Positions 1 to 7,009 of a stretch of DNA of 24,941 bases are shown piece by piece. The position numbers were made by a program, and so were the translations under genes. This DNA comes from Pseudomonadota bacterium (lineage in GTDB: Bacteria > Desulfobacterota > Desulfobaccia > Desulfobaccales > 0-14-0-80-60-11), in NCBI GenBank assembly GCA_018897875.1, contig JAHIKF010000098.1, positions 1-24,941 on the forward strand. The letters are read 5' to 3'. Under the pieces are notes generated by a model. That model did not search any database. It worked only from the letters and a program-made list of their open reading frames with translations, and was not told the origin of the DNA. Position 1 is the stretch's first letter. Every line of letters begins with the position of its first letter.

Positions 1-489
1 GCCCTTCCGGGTGTTGATGGACTCCTGGACGGCCACTTCGTCCGGGGTGCCGTATTTCAGGAAGCCGCCGGCCCCGGCGTAGAGGCCCTCGGTGTTCTCC
101 CGCACCACCGCAAAATCGATGTCTTCGGGGCCCTTGTCCTTAAGAGGCGTCTCCACCCCGGGATAGAGGATCACGGGCCTGAGGTTGATGTACTGGTCCA
201 GGGCAAAGCGGGCGTTGAGCAGGATGCCTTTTTCCAGGATGCCCGGGGCCACGTCCGGGTGACCGATGGCCCCCAGGTAGATGGCCTGGAACTGCCGCAG
301 TTCGGCGATCACCGACTCCGGCAGGGTCTCGCCGGTGCGCATGTAGCGCTCGCCGCCCAGGTCGTAATAAGTGTAGTCGAATTTGAGCCCCGCCGGACCA
401 GCCACGGCATTGAGGACCTTGATGCCCTCGGCCACCACTTCCGGGCCGGTGCCGTCCCCGGGAATGACTGCGATGTTATATGTAGTCAT
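1..489 (-). CDS. leuB: 3-isopropylmalate dehydrogenase, N-terminal part (cut by window edge)
   Basis: This NAD-dependent enzyme oxidatively decarboxylates 3-isopropylmalate in leucine synthesis. The 163 visible codons run from the ATG at 487-489 to the window edge, so the C-terminal half is missing. The N-terminus reads MTTYNIAVIPGDGTGPEVV, the usual start of the isocitrate/isopropylmalate dehydrogenase family. Further in are the LGAIGHPDV stretch, RFALDQYINLRPV (substrate-facing arginines) and VVRENTEGLYAG (family signature). Its ATG overlaps the leuD stop codon in an ATGA arrangement, which implies translational coupling. Tartrate or isocitrate dehydrogenases share the fold, but the leuD overlap makes the leucine role most likely. 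Confidence 0.9.
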   Translation of the reverse strand, partial: MTTYNIAVIPGDGTGPEVVAEGIKVLNAVAGPAGLKFDYTYYDLGGERYMRTGETLPESVIAELRQFQAIYLGAIGHPDVAPGILEKGILLNARFALDQYINLRPVILYPGVETPLKDKGPEDIDFAVVRENTEGLYAGAGGFLKYGTPDEVAVQESINTRKG

Positions 490-989
490 GCTGATTTCGC
501 CTCCAGATGCTTGTTGACAAAGGCCATGAGACCGCCGTCCGACAGCAGTTCCTGCATAAAGGGCGGAATGGCCTGGCTAAGGTATTTTTTGCCGGTGGTC
601 AGGTCGGTGATGACCCCGGTGTCCATGTCGACGCTGATGTTCTGACCATCCTTAATCTGGGCCGCGGCCTCGGGGCACTCGAAAATGGCCAGGCCCATGT
701 TGAAGGCGTTGCGGTAGAAGATCCGGGCGAAGCTCCCGGCGATCACCCCGGCGAGACCCGCGGCCTTGAGCGCGATGGGGGCGTGTTCCCGGGAGGAGCC
801 GCAGCCGAAATTTTTCCCGGCCACGATGAAATCCCCCGGCTGCATCTTGCTGACAAACTCCGGGTCGGCGTCCTCCATGGCGTGTTTGGCCAGCTCCATC
901 GGGTCGGAGGTGTTGAGATACCGGGCCGGAATGATCTCGTCGGTGTTGACGTCGTCGCCGAACTGGTGCACTTTCCCTTTGAGTTCCAT
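486..989 (-). CDS. leuD: 3-isopropylmalate dehydratase small subunit
   Basis: This is the swivel-domain subunit that joins LeuC to isomerise 2- to 3-isopropylmalate. At 167 residues it is the short, archaeal-type LeuD rather than the ~200-residue enterobacterial form. Visible motifs are GDDVNTDEIIPARY near the start, GCGSSREHAP at about residues 62-71 and the AGSFARIFYRNAFNMGL stretch. A short SD-like AAGGAAA lies ahead of the ATG. The gene overlaps leuB by 4 nt. No leuC lies upstream: the next ~780 bp hold only repeats, so leuD seems to open this transcript and leuC is elsewhere. A homoaconitase-type small subunit is a less likely alternative. Confidence 0.93.
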   Translation of the reverse strand: MELKGKVHQFGDDVNTDEIIPARYLNTSDPMELAKHAMEDADPEFVSKMQPGDFIVAGKNFGCGSSREHAPIALKAAGLAGVIAGSFARIFYRNAFNMGLAIFECPEAAAQIKDGQNISVDMDTGVITDLTTGKKYLSQAIPPFMQELLSDGGLMAFVNKHLEAKSA

Positions 990-1132
990 GCAAGGGTTTC
1001 CTTACTTTGGTTTTAATCTATCAAAATAACCATAAATCGCGCCAGGAGGCAAGGCTTTGAGAAAAATAATTGGGATCCGGGGGGTCCGAGGTTTTGCCCG
1101 GCTCTGATATGAAAAGTTATTTTAATCGGTGG

Positions 1133-1196
1133 CACAGGCTTTCCAGCCTGTGTCAAGACAGCAGGTTAGTTCAATGTGGGGCGGGCACTGCCCGCC
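1133..1196. repeat. Two adjacent REP-like hairpins
   Basis: CACAGGCT-TTCC-AGCCTGTG at 1133-1152 and GGCGGGC-ACT-GCCCGCC at 1180-1196 are perfect stems of 8 and 7 bp. The second has the same 3-nt loop design as the GGTGCGC palindromes elsewhere in the window. Confidence 0.7.
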
Positions 1197-1279
1197 TTAA
1201 TTATGATCTCTTACTTTTCATGCTTTACGGGTGGACCAAAGAACCATGAGGAACTGCCTTGAAAAGATTTTGGTATCAG

Positions 1280-1323
1280 GGTGCGCACTGCGCACCACCA
1301 ACGGGCAGGACGGTCGCCCTGCC
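1280..1323. repeat. REP-like palindromes, GGTGCGC-ACT-GCGCACC type
   Basis: A perfect 7-bp stem with loop ACT at 1280-1296 is followed by GGCAGG/CCTGCC at about 1304-1323. It is one of at least six GGTGCGC/GCGCACC palindromes in the window. Confidence 0.75.
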
Positions 1324-1388
1324 AGACTTTTCATGATTTACGGCTGAGCCGAAGGCTCATGAATGATTGCTGGGAAAAGTTTTTAGTG

Positions 1389-1467
1389 GCACCGGCATCT
1401 TGCCGGTGCGGGCGAGAAGCCAAGCAGGGTGCGCACCGCGCACCCTGCTTGGCGGGCAGTGCCCGCC
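1389..1467. repeat. Cluster of three palindromes, including a perfect 16-bp stem
   Basis: Three hairpins are packed into 79 bp. GCACCGGCA-TCT-TGCCGGTGC is at 1389-1409. A perfect 16-bp stem, GCCAAGCAGGGTGCGC at 1419-1434 against 1438-1453, has loop ACC. GGCGGGC-AGT-GCCCGCC at 1451-1467 overlaps the foot of the previous stem. All loops are 3 nt. Confidence 0.8.
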
Positions 1468-1542
1468 CTACGTTTAATTCCTCTCGTTTCCCAGCTCCTG
1501 CTGGGTAACGCCAATGGGTGGCGAAGCCCTGGTTGGCCGGGT

Positions 1543-1559
1543 GGTGCGCAGTGCGCACC
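1543..1559. repeat. REP-like palindrome GGTGCGC-AGT-GCGCACC
   Basis: Perfect 7-bp stem with loop AGT, the same stem as at 1280, 13026, 13054 and 24879 with a different triplet. Confidence 0.75.
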
Positions 1560-1582
1560 CTACAAATACTATGCATATTCAT

Positions 1583-1661
1583 GTCATTCTGAACGGAGCG
1601 CAGCGGAGTGAAGAATCTCGGCAGCTCTAAAAGAGAGATTCTTCGCTGTGCTCAGAATGAC
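1583..1661. repeat. 79-bp imperfect inverted repeat of the GTCATTCTGA...TCAGAATGAC type
   Basis: The arms begin GTCATTCTGA (1583) and end TCAGAATGAC (1661). The inner arms AAGAATCTC (1611) and GAGATTCTT (1635) also pair. From memory, similar interspersed sequences occur in many unrelated environmental bacterial genomes. It covers the false early start of the prmA frame at 1648. Confidence 0.75.
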
Positions 1662-1770
1662 AAAAAATTGTCTTTTGATTGCTCAGTGGTATGGAAGGTA
1701 TATCGGGGACGCGACCCCAGCCCTTTTTTTCTTGGTGGACTCGGCGCCTTTGAGGTTAAAATTAAAACCT

Positions 1771-2595
1771 ATGCCGCCGCCGGAAAAACTCTTTATCTAC
1801 GAAATCGAGGGCCGGGTCTATCCGCCGGACGACCTCACCGGGGCAGACTTCCTAGGCTGCTGGAGGGAGGGGGATCATTCGTACCTCTTCTTCCCCCGCC
1901 CCATGGAAGCGGCGGTCAAGGCCTGGGTGGCCACCCAGGAGAGCGCCCGCTATTCCTCCGAGAGCGTCATGAACTATGCCGACTGGGAGGGGGGCCAGCC
2001 CCTTATGAAAACGTCCATGGCGGGGTTTCATCTCTGTCCGGTGTGGGAGACCCCGGCCCCGGCTATTGGCGAGGTCGTCATCCGCATGGAGCCGGGCCTG
2101 GCCTTCGGCTCCGGCTTTCACCCCACCACCCGGACCTGCCTTACCCTGCTGCGCCGGGTGTATGATACGGAAGCGCCCCGGAAGGTCTTGGACCTGGGCA
2201 CCGGCACCGGCATCCTGGCCTTAGCGTCCCTGGCCCTGGGGGCCCAACGGGTGGTGGCGGTGGAGTACAACGAACTGGCGGTGCGGACCTGTGCCCGGAA
2301 CCTGAAGCATAATCAGCGCCGGGCCGAGGTGGACCTCATCCAGGCCGACGCCCGGGATTACGCCCACCTGGACGCCGGCCTGACCCTGGCCAACATCCAC
2401 CTGGACGTGCTCCTGGACCTCCTCAACATCCCCGAATTTCTCCGCAAAGACTGGTACATCTTCTCCGGCATCCTGGGGACCCAACTGGAGGTTTTTTGTC
2501 AGCGCCTCAAGGGGACTCCCTTGAAGGAAGTGGAGACGCGGCACGAAAATATGTGGTTTGCGGTGCTGGCCCGGGGCCAGGGCCGCAGCCCCTAA
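1771..2595 (+). CDS. prmA: Ribosomal protein L11 methyltransferase family protein
   Basis: This is a SAM-dependent class I methyltransferase of the family that trimethylates ribosomal protein L11. From the ATG at 1771 it has 274 residues, slightly under the usual ~290. The family motif GLAFGSGFHPTTRTCL precedes the SAM-binding motif VLDLGTGTGILALA and the acidic strand end VVAVEYNE. The catalytic-region motif is LANIHLDVLLDLL. The frame is open back to 1648, but that extension lies partly in a palindromic repeat and looks non-coding; MPPPEKLFIYEIEG matches a PrmA N-terminus better. The SD is weak (TGAGG about 13 nt upstream). A different protein lysine target is possible because the ANI motif departs from the usual form. 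Confidence 0.85.
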   Translation: MPPPEKLFIYEIEGRVYPPDDLTGADFLGCWREGDHSYLFFPRPMEAAVKAWVATQESARYSSESVMNYADWEGGQPLMKTSMAGFHLCPVWETPAPAIGEVVIRMEPGLAFGSGFHPTTRTCLTLLRRVYDTEAPRKVLDLGTGTGILALASLALGAQRVVAVEYNELAVRTCARNLKHNQRRAEVDLIQADARDYAHLDAGLTLANIHLDVLLDLLNIPEFLRKDWYIFSGILGTQLEVFCQRLKGTPLKEVETRHENMWFAVLARGQGRSP

Positions 2596-2654
2596 AAGAA
2601 ACGGTGGGGAGCGTCGGCTCATTGCATCACGGCGATGCTGGTCCCGCTGCTCTC

Positions 2655-3167
2655 TCAGTGCTCAATCTCCATGACCACGACGTTGGTGGTCCAACCGTTC
2701 GCACCTTGTGCACAAGCCGAGCAGCCCGATTGCCAGTGCCAGATGGACAGGTTGACCTCGCCCTTGGGCAATCCCGACCAGACCCCGGTGGCCCCATAAA
2801 TATTCCAGGTAGGGCTGGCAACCAGTAGCGCGGCATTTATTCCGGCAACACTAGCCAGGTCATTGACTCGCAACTGGTAAAAACCCCAACCGCCGGTGGA
2901 ACTGATGCTGTCCTGGTAGGTGATGACCAGATAGGAAGTGGGGCTCAGCTTGGTGTAGGTCCATTGGGGACTGTCCAGCTTGGCCCAGGTGTCGGTTCCC
3001 AGGGTATTGTTGGTGGTGTCGCTGGTGAAAACCTGGGTTTTCAGGACCTTTCCCGATGGCCCGCCGCCCGCGATGACGTAAAAATCGTCCCCCCAGGCCG
3101 GCGCCCCCGTCAGACATAAAGCCAATCCCAAAGCCACCATCACAAGGAAGCTACGTTTCACTTTCAT
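2655..3167 (-). CDS. Small secreted protein of unknown function
   Basis: I do not recognise this 170-residue protein. It starts with a clear Sec signal peptide: a basic MKVKR, a hydrophobic core VMVALGLALCLTGAPAWG and likely cleavage near residue 26. The mature part is rich in Ser, Thr, Gly, Trp and Tyr, with few charges, and looks beta-rich. One CSAC pair near the C-terminus could form a disulfide. A strong SD, AGGAGG, sits 4 nt before the ATG. The gene converges on prmA with a 59-bp gap that holds only a small GCATC/GATGC hairpin. Export to the periplasm or beyond is likely; no enzymatic motif is visible. Confidence 0.75.
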   Translation of the reverse strand: MKVKRSFLVMVALGLALCLTGAPAWGDDFYVIAGGGPSGKVLKTQVFTSDTTNNTLGTDTWAKLDSPQWTYTKLSPTSYLVITYQDSISSTGGWGFYQLRVNDLASVAGINAALLVASPTWNIYGATGVWSGLPKGEVNLSIWHWQSGCSACAQGANGWTTNVVVMEIEH

Positions 3168-3381
3168 TTACCTCCTAATCGGTTTGGTTTGACGAAAATT
3201 CCCTGGGATGACTTTAGACGATCTTTGAAATTTTTGTAACAATAAAATAGCCGCTGGAATGGAATGTTTTAACATTCAAAGCCTGGCCCCGTTTCCAAGC
3301 TGTGCTTGAGAACGTTTTATACCAGGTTGCTCTCAGAAAAGTATTGAGGTCCGGAGAATGGTTTCCCAAGGCACAAAAGTC

Positions 3382-3431
3382 CGTAGGGCGCGTCTCACGC
3401 GCCATTTTTGGTGCGTAAGACGCACCCTACG
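3382..3431. repeat. Composite palindrome closed by CGTAGGG/CCCTACG
   Basis: The outer 7-bp arms CGTAGGG and CCCTACG enclose two hairpins, GGCGCG-TCTCA-CGCGCC and GGTGCGT-AAG-ACGCACC. The second is a one-base variant of the GGTGCGC palindrome with another 3-nt loop. Confidence 0.75.
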
Positions 3432-3493
3432 AAGGGAAATTACCTTTTTGAGCGCAGATTGGTATTACCCGCCAAGATTAGCTTGGCATATGG

Positions 3494-3520
3494 TCGTTCC
3501 CAAGTGCAACGTGGGAACGA
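3494..3520. repeat. CGTTCCCA/TGGGAACG hairpin repeat
   Basis: TCGTTCCCA and TGGGAACGA form a perfect 9-bp stem with a 9-nt loop. Two CTCGTTCCC half-sites recur at the window end (24914-24941). Confidence 0.7.
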
Positions 3521-3553
3521 GTCGAAACAGCTACTGCCAAGGGCATTGGACGC

Positions 3554-3582
3554 AAAAAAGGGGCCGGCAGCGCCACGGCCCC
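3554..3582 (-). terminator. Rho-independent terminator of metV
   Basis: Read on the minus strand, GGGGCCG and CGGCCCC form a 7-bp GC stem with a 9-nt loop, followed directly by TTTTTT (plus coordinates 3554-3559). It lies 28 nt past the metV stop. Confidence 0.87.
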
Positions 3583-3609
3583 TCACGGGAAATTTCGAGT
3601 CGGTTAGGG

Positions 3610-4284
3610 CTAATGGTCCGGCCGCACCAACTGCCGGGGGCCGCTGCCGCCGGCGGGGCGCCAGTCTTTAGGCCCGCAGTAGGCCGTGAGGCGATCCAGT
3701 TCGCCTAACTCACTCAGGCGGTCGTAAATCATGGCCCAAACGCAGGGCACGTCGCATTTCAGGGTCATGGAGACCTCGCACTTGCCGCCCTGGGAGCCGC
3801 CGCAGGGGCCGTTGAGCAGGCCCTTGGCGCAGCGGGTCACCGGGCAGAGGCCGCCGGTCACGCCCAGCATGCAGTCGCCGCAGCCCTGGCAGCGCTCCTG
3901 CCACAGGCCGGTCCCCGAGGACTCCCCGATGAACATGGTGTTGAGGCCCGGCAGCACCGCCTTACCCGGCAGCCGTTCCGCCAGGCTCTGAATCCCGGCG
4001 CCGCAGGCGATGGAGAGCACTGCCTCGGCGCCTTCGGCCTTGTCGATGATGTCCAGGAGAAAATCTTGGATGCACTGGCGATCGACGCTTACCTCCAGGA
4101 TCTGCATGTCTTTGCCTTCCAGACGGAATGCCATGTCCAGGGCCGCGGCCAACTCCGCCACCTGCTTGCGGCCGCCGCTCAGGCATTCCGCGGTGCAGGT
4201 GTCGCACCCGGCGATGAGAATTTTGCCAAAGGGGCGCACCATCTCCTTAATTTCGGAGAGGGGTTTTCTTTCACCAACAACCAT
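3610..4284 (-). CDS. metV: MetV-like methylene-tetrahydrofolate reductase C-terminal family protein
   Basis: This is a cysteine-rich partner protein of the MetV family. In acetogens and related anaerobes MetV binds MetF for methylene-tetrahydrofolate reduction in the Wood-Ljungdahl pathway. It has 224 residues. An N-terminal cluster C27, C30, C34 lies in the ILIAGCDTC region. A second set (C132, C135, C138, C147, C152, C161, C169) lies in the QGCGDCMLGVTGGLCPVTRC and LLNGPCGG motifs, suited to zinc or Fe-S binding. The SD AGGACGG precedes the ATG and a strong terminator follows, so it is probably a single-gene transcript. No metF adjoins it here, which is unusual because the pair is commonly linked. 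Confidence 0.85.
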   Translation of the reverse strand: MVVGERKPLSEIKEMVRPFGKILIAGCDTCTAECLSGGRKQVAELAAALDMAFRLEGKDMQILEVSVDRQCIQDFLLDIIDKAEGAEAVLSIACGAGIQSLAERLPGKAVLPGLNTMFIGESSGTGLWQERCQGCGDCMLGVTGGLCPVTRCAKGLLNGPCGGSQGGKCEVSMTLKCDVPCVWAMIYDRLSELGELDRLTAYCGPKDWRPAGGSGPRQLVRPDH

Positions 4285-4548
4285 AATTTCCGTCCTTTAC
4301 AAAGATACCAAAATATAAAATTTCCCGGTGCGGCCAACTGGCCCACCGTGCATGACGTTATGCCAAATTTTAAGTATAAATTACCGCGACCAGGCTGGCA
4401 ACTTTTCTTCGCGCTGGGGAGTACTAACCGCAGGTATTATGCCGTTCTCCATATTCCCCGGATAGATTCACCTGAGAAGGCTGTCAGGGCGACAATTGTT
4501 CAGGATCATAAGGAGGGGAAGTTACAATAAAAAGCGACCCGTAGGCCA

Positions 4549-5196
4549 TTAAGCCCGCTGTATCTGTATTCTGTCTTGAAACACGTCAAAAGAAGCCCAA
4601 CACTCAGTAGCCAAAGCCGTGCCTTTTGGCGGAAATCCTGCCTGAATAACCCTTTTTCCTTTCTGCTGGACAAATTGCACCGCAGGGATGAGGTCTGCAT
4701 CTAAGCTTGCAAGCACAGCGACATCATAGGCATCCTGCCATGCCAAGCTAATCATGTCTGTCACGATGCGAGTATCTACCCCCTTTTCTATAGTAGCAAC
4801 GATGGGAACCCCACACCCCGCATGTGGGCAGTGGGTAATAAGTTGATAGCAAATTGGACAGCGCGGTAGAGACCTTTGTGACCGTTTGATGCACTGCGCA
4901 ATTATTCCTGGTTGCCTGTTTATGAAATTCGTCATCCAACTATAAAATTTAGTTCCTTCGGTTTTAGCATCGTATGAGGAATACAGGTGGCAAGCTCCAT
5001 ATTCTATCTGGTCCACTCCCAAAATTACCCTGCTTTTTTCCGCAAGCCATCTACCCAACTGAACCCAATCGACAGAAAAACGAAAATCAGGCAAGTTTCG
5101 TGCGGAAGCCTCTCTTTCATTGAGGGTCAACTGAAAATTCCAGTAATCGACAAAAACCCGAATAACCGGGAAACCTCGGGTCGGCGTTGTTGTCAT
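4549..5196 (-). CDS. NYN-domain (PIN-like) putative RNase with zinc ribbon
   Basis: This 215-residue protein resembles the NYN/LabA group of PIN-fold nucleases, which cut RNA using clustered acidic residues and Mg2+. Visible elements are an N-terminal strand ending VFVDYWN (D17, N20), EKGVDTRIVTDMIS (D141, D147) and VAVLASLDADLIPAV (D166, D168), the expected order of acidic positions. A CPIC...CPHAGC insert (C113, C116, C123, C128) looks like a zinc ribbon. The ATG at 5196 is chosen because GGAGG lies 7 nt before it; an ATG 21 nt upstream has no properly spaced SD. Nuclease activity is inferred from motifs. Its substrate is unknown, and antiphage or toxin roles seen for some NYN proteins cannot be assumed. 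Confidence 0.72.
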   Translation of the reverse strand: MTTTPTRGFPVIRVFVDYWNFQLTLNEREASARNLPDFRFSVDWVQLGRWLAEKSRVILGVDQIEYGACHLYSSYDAKTEGTKFYSWMTNFINRQPGIIAQCIKRSQRSLPRCPICYQLITHCPHAGCGVPIVATIEKGVDTRIVTDMISLAWQDAYDVAVLASLDADLIPAVQFVQQKGKRVIQAGFPPKGTALATECWASFDVFQDRIQIQRA

Positions 5197-5234
5197 ATAT
5201 CTCCCTCCTGAGTTCATCCTTTACAAACAATACA

Positions 5235-5309
5235 GGGAGCGCCGTTTTGCGGCCGCTCCCCGGGGATTCCATAATCGGCGAAGGATACCCTGTCACTCCG
5301 AGGGACAGG
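5235..5309 (-). promoter_or_regulatory. Two hairpins in the leader of the NYN gene
   Basis: CCTGTC-N9-GACAGG (5289-5309) and GGGAGC...GCTCCC (5235-5260, with inner GCCG/CGGC pairing) lie in tandem between the candidate promoter and the start codon. Neither is followed by a U-tract in the reading direction. They could be an RNA control element. Confidence 0.4.
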
Positions 5310-5335
5310 CTTCACCGATGGGCTTCAATAAATAT

Positions 5336-5364
5336 ATGGTAGTGGGTCAAATTAACCGTGTCAA
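5336..5364 (-). promoter_or_regulatory. Candidate sigma70 promoter of the NYN gene
   Basis: On the minus strand, TTGACA (5359-5364) is separated by 17 bp from TACCAT (5336-5341). It would give a leader of roughly 130 nt. Confidence 0.4.
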
Positions 5365-5664
5365 GAGAATAATCGGGAAAAACAGAGAAAAACTTAAAAA
5401 ATATAGGCACTCCTTTTTTTCAAAAAGACCATATTCTGTTTAGATCCCTTTGTCAATGGCGTTTGGTGAGGATGACAGCCTTTGAATGAAAATTTTATTT
5501 TGCTCCTATCACCTCTCATGGTATTATATCCCAATTTGCAATCGCTTGCAAAAATTCAAAATCAAATTAGGTCACTACCTCGCGCCGTACGCAAGTGCAC
5601 TTGCAGATGTCCGGCTTTCGGGTCAGGCGACATTATGCCTCTGACCAAAATCAGCCGTCATGGA

Positions 5665-5679
5665 GGGGCGGGCCGCCCC
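5665..5679 (-). terminator. Possible weak terminator hairpin after the deacetylase gene
   Basis: GGGGCG-GCC-CGCCCC forms 9 nt past the stop of the gene at 5688. No U-tract follows, so intrinsic termination is uncertain. Confidence 0.3.
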
Positions 5680-5687
5680 CAATCCCC

Positions 5688-6653
5688 TTAAAAATGGTCG
5701 TAGGGTATGCCCATCAGCAGCCGGACGTGATCCTCGACGCACTCTTCCAGGACCTCCAGATTATAGCCCCCTTCCAGCACCGTGACCAGCCGGCCCCCGG
5801 CGGTCTCCTGGGCCAGGTCCAGCAATAACTGGCCCATCTCCCGGTATCCCTCCCGGCTCAGGTTCATGTGCGCCAGAGGGTCGTTGGCGTGGGCGTCGAA
5901 CCCGGCGGAAATAAACACGAACTGCGGCGCAAAGGCCTGCAAGCGGGGCAGCACTTCCTTTTTCAAGGCCATCAGGTAGTCGCGGTCATCACTGTGGGGC
6001 GGTAAGGGCAGATTCAGGGTGAAGCCAAGGCCGGCGCCTTTACCCTCTTCCCGGCGGTAGCCGGTGCCGGGGTAGCAATGCTGGGGGTCTTCGTGCAGTG
6101 ACACGTAGAACACCCGGGGGTCCTCTTCGAACAGATGCTGGGTGCCGTTGCCGTGATGGACGTCCCAGTCGATGATGGCCACCCGCTCCAAACCGAAGTG
6201 CTCCAGGGCGTAAACCGCGCCCAGGGCCACGTTATTGAAAAAGCAGAACCCCATGGCCCGGTCCCGCTCGGCGTGATGCCCCGGCGGCCGCACGGCGCAG
6301 AAGGCGTTGTCCACCCGGCCGTCCATGACCGCATCCACCGCCAGCAATACCCCGCCCACGGCCAGCAGGGCCGTCTGGTACGATTCCCGGCAGATGCCGC
6401 AATCGGCCACCATAAAGATCTCTCGGCCCTGCTCGCAGGCCGCCTTGAACCGTTTGATGTAAGCGGGGTCATGCAGACGCTCCACCCAGGTAAGCGGGGC
6501 GTAGTCGGGTTTGAGCCGCACCAGCAATTCCAGCAGGTCGTCGGACTCCAGGGCGCGATGAATAGCCTTCAGCCGATCGGAACGTTCCGGATGCCAGGCG
6601 CCCGGATCATGCGACAGGTAGCGTTGGTCATACACATAGCCGGTAGGACGCAT
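5688..6653 (-). CDS. Histone deacetylase family zinc hydrolase
   Basis: This 321-residue protein belongs to the HDAC/acetoin-utilisation/acetylpolyamine amidohydrolase superfamily, zinc enzymes that remove acyl groups from amines. It carries HPERSDRL (21-28), RPPGHH (122-127, the catalytic His pair), DWDVHHGNG (162-170, zinc ligands D164 and H166), SAGFDAH (third zinc ligand D253) and LEGGYN (Y297, the catalytic Tyr position). All key residues are intact and the length is normal. It most resembles the bacterial class II HDAC-like group. In bacteria the substrate may be acetylated lysine or a small acetylated amine; nothing here decides which. SD: AGGAGA before the ATG. Confidence 0.9.
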   Translation of the reverse strand: MRPTGYVYDQRYLSHDPGAWHPERSDRLKAIHRALESDDLLELLVRLKPDYAPLTWVERLHDPAYIKRFKAACEQGREIFMVADCGICRESYQTALLAVGGVLLAVDAVMDGRVDNAFCAVRPPGHHAERDRAMGFCFFNNVALGAVYALEHFGLERVAIIDWDVHHGNGTQHLFEEDPRVFYVSLHEDPQHCYPGTGYRREEGKGAGLGFTLNLPLPPHSDDRDYLMALKKEVLPRLQAFAPQFVFISAGFDAHANDPLAHMNLSREGYREMGQLLLDLAQETAGGRLVTVLEGGYNLEVLEECVEDHVRLLMGIPYDHF

Positions 6654-7009
6654 CGGTCTCTCCTGAGTTTATCGGAGTGCCCGCCAGACGGGCCTTCTGA
6701 GGGTAACCCGCCGAACTGGTCGTTGTAAAGGCAATTTGGCGCCGGGGACCAGGGACCCGGCGGCCCCTGACCCCTGGTGTGACGCTTTTAATTAAGACAG
6801 TTCCCCTAATTAAGAAAAAGCTCCCATAAAGGCCAGTATTCTACCCCCCTTTTTTAAAGGGGGGTAGGGGGGATTATATAACCATCTGATAATCCCCCTA
6901 AATCCCCCTTTAGGAAAGGGGGACTCTAAAAGAGCTTTTGGGAGGTCCGGGCAATAATTGCCATACAATTTTTGCAGCACAACACTCGTTGCGGCAGAAA
7001 TTCTTCCTC
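6654..7009. other. Non-coding gap carrying a C/G-tract repeat
   Basis: The gap between the deacetylase and superoxide dismutase genes holds the repeat at 6841-6924 and otherwise no coding signal. Confidence 0.55.
6841..6924. repeat. C/G-tract double-hairpin repeat (diverged relative of the 159-bp MITE)
   Basis: CCCCCCTTTTTTAAAGGGGGG forms a hairpin, followed by TAGGGGGGATTA, then AATCCCCCTAAATCCCCC and a second hairpin CCCCCTTTAGGAAAGGGGG. The core has the design of the copies at 14655 and 18260, but the outer arms differ (CTCCCA near 6821 against TGGGAG near 6939). Confidence 0.65.

Larger units (their letters stand above)
990..1770. other. Gene-free gap filled with palindromic repeats
   Basis: No supportable gene lies between leuD and prmA, which are divergent. 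The stretch contains at least eight strong short hairpins and one 79-bp inverted repeat, listed separately. Short reading frames here run through the palindromes and do not resemble proteins. Both divergent promoters must lie within it, but I could not place either convincingly. Confidence 0.7.
3168..3609. other. Non-coding gap with repeats and the metV terminator
   Basis: An AT-rich promoter-proximal part for the secreted-protein gene is followed by two palindromic repeats (3382-3431 and 3494-3520) and the terminator of the gene at 3610. No coding sequence is supported. Confidence 0.6.
5197..5687. other. Non-coding gap: NYN leader and AT-rich stretch
   Basis: The right-hand part belongs to the NYN gene leader and promoter. 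From about 5390 to 5600 the DNA is AT-rich and holds a perfect 14-bp palindrome, GCAAGTGCACTTGC (5591-5604), and two TTGCAA copies 4 bp apart (5536-5551). A 69-codon frame at 5482 lacks an SD and has no recognisable protein character. Confidence 0.55.

Noticed and set aside
1648..1770. N-terminal extension of the prmA frame
   Set aside because: It begins in a palindromic repeat, lacks an SD, and the downstream ATG matches family N-termini.
1016..1770. CRISPR-like array suggested by repeated palindromes
   Set aside because: Repeats are irregular in spacing and length, are hairpins rather than direct repeats with spacers, and no cas genes are present.
4334..4352. Possible sigma54 promoter ahead of metV (TGGCA...TGCA on the minus strand)
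   Set aside because: The GG-to-GC spacing is 11 rather than 10 bp, and the -12 part is poor.
4066..4530. 154-codon plus-strand frame opposite metV
   Set aside because: It is antisense to a well-supported gene; the part beyond metV shows no protein family character and no SD.
5482..5691. 69-codon frame in the gap before the deacetylase gene
   Set aside because: No SD, odd composition and no recognisable motif; it reads through palindromes.
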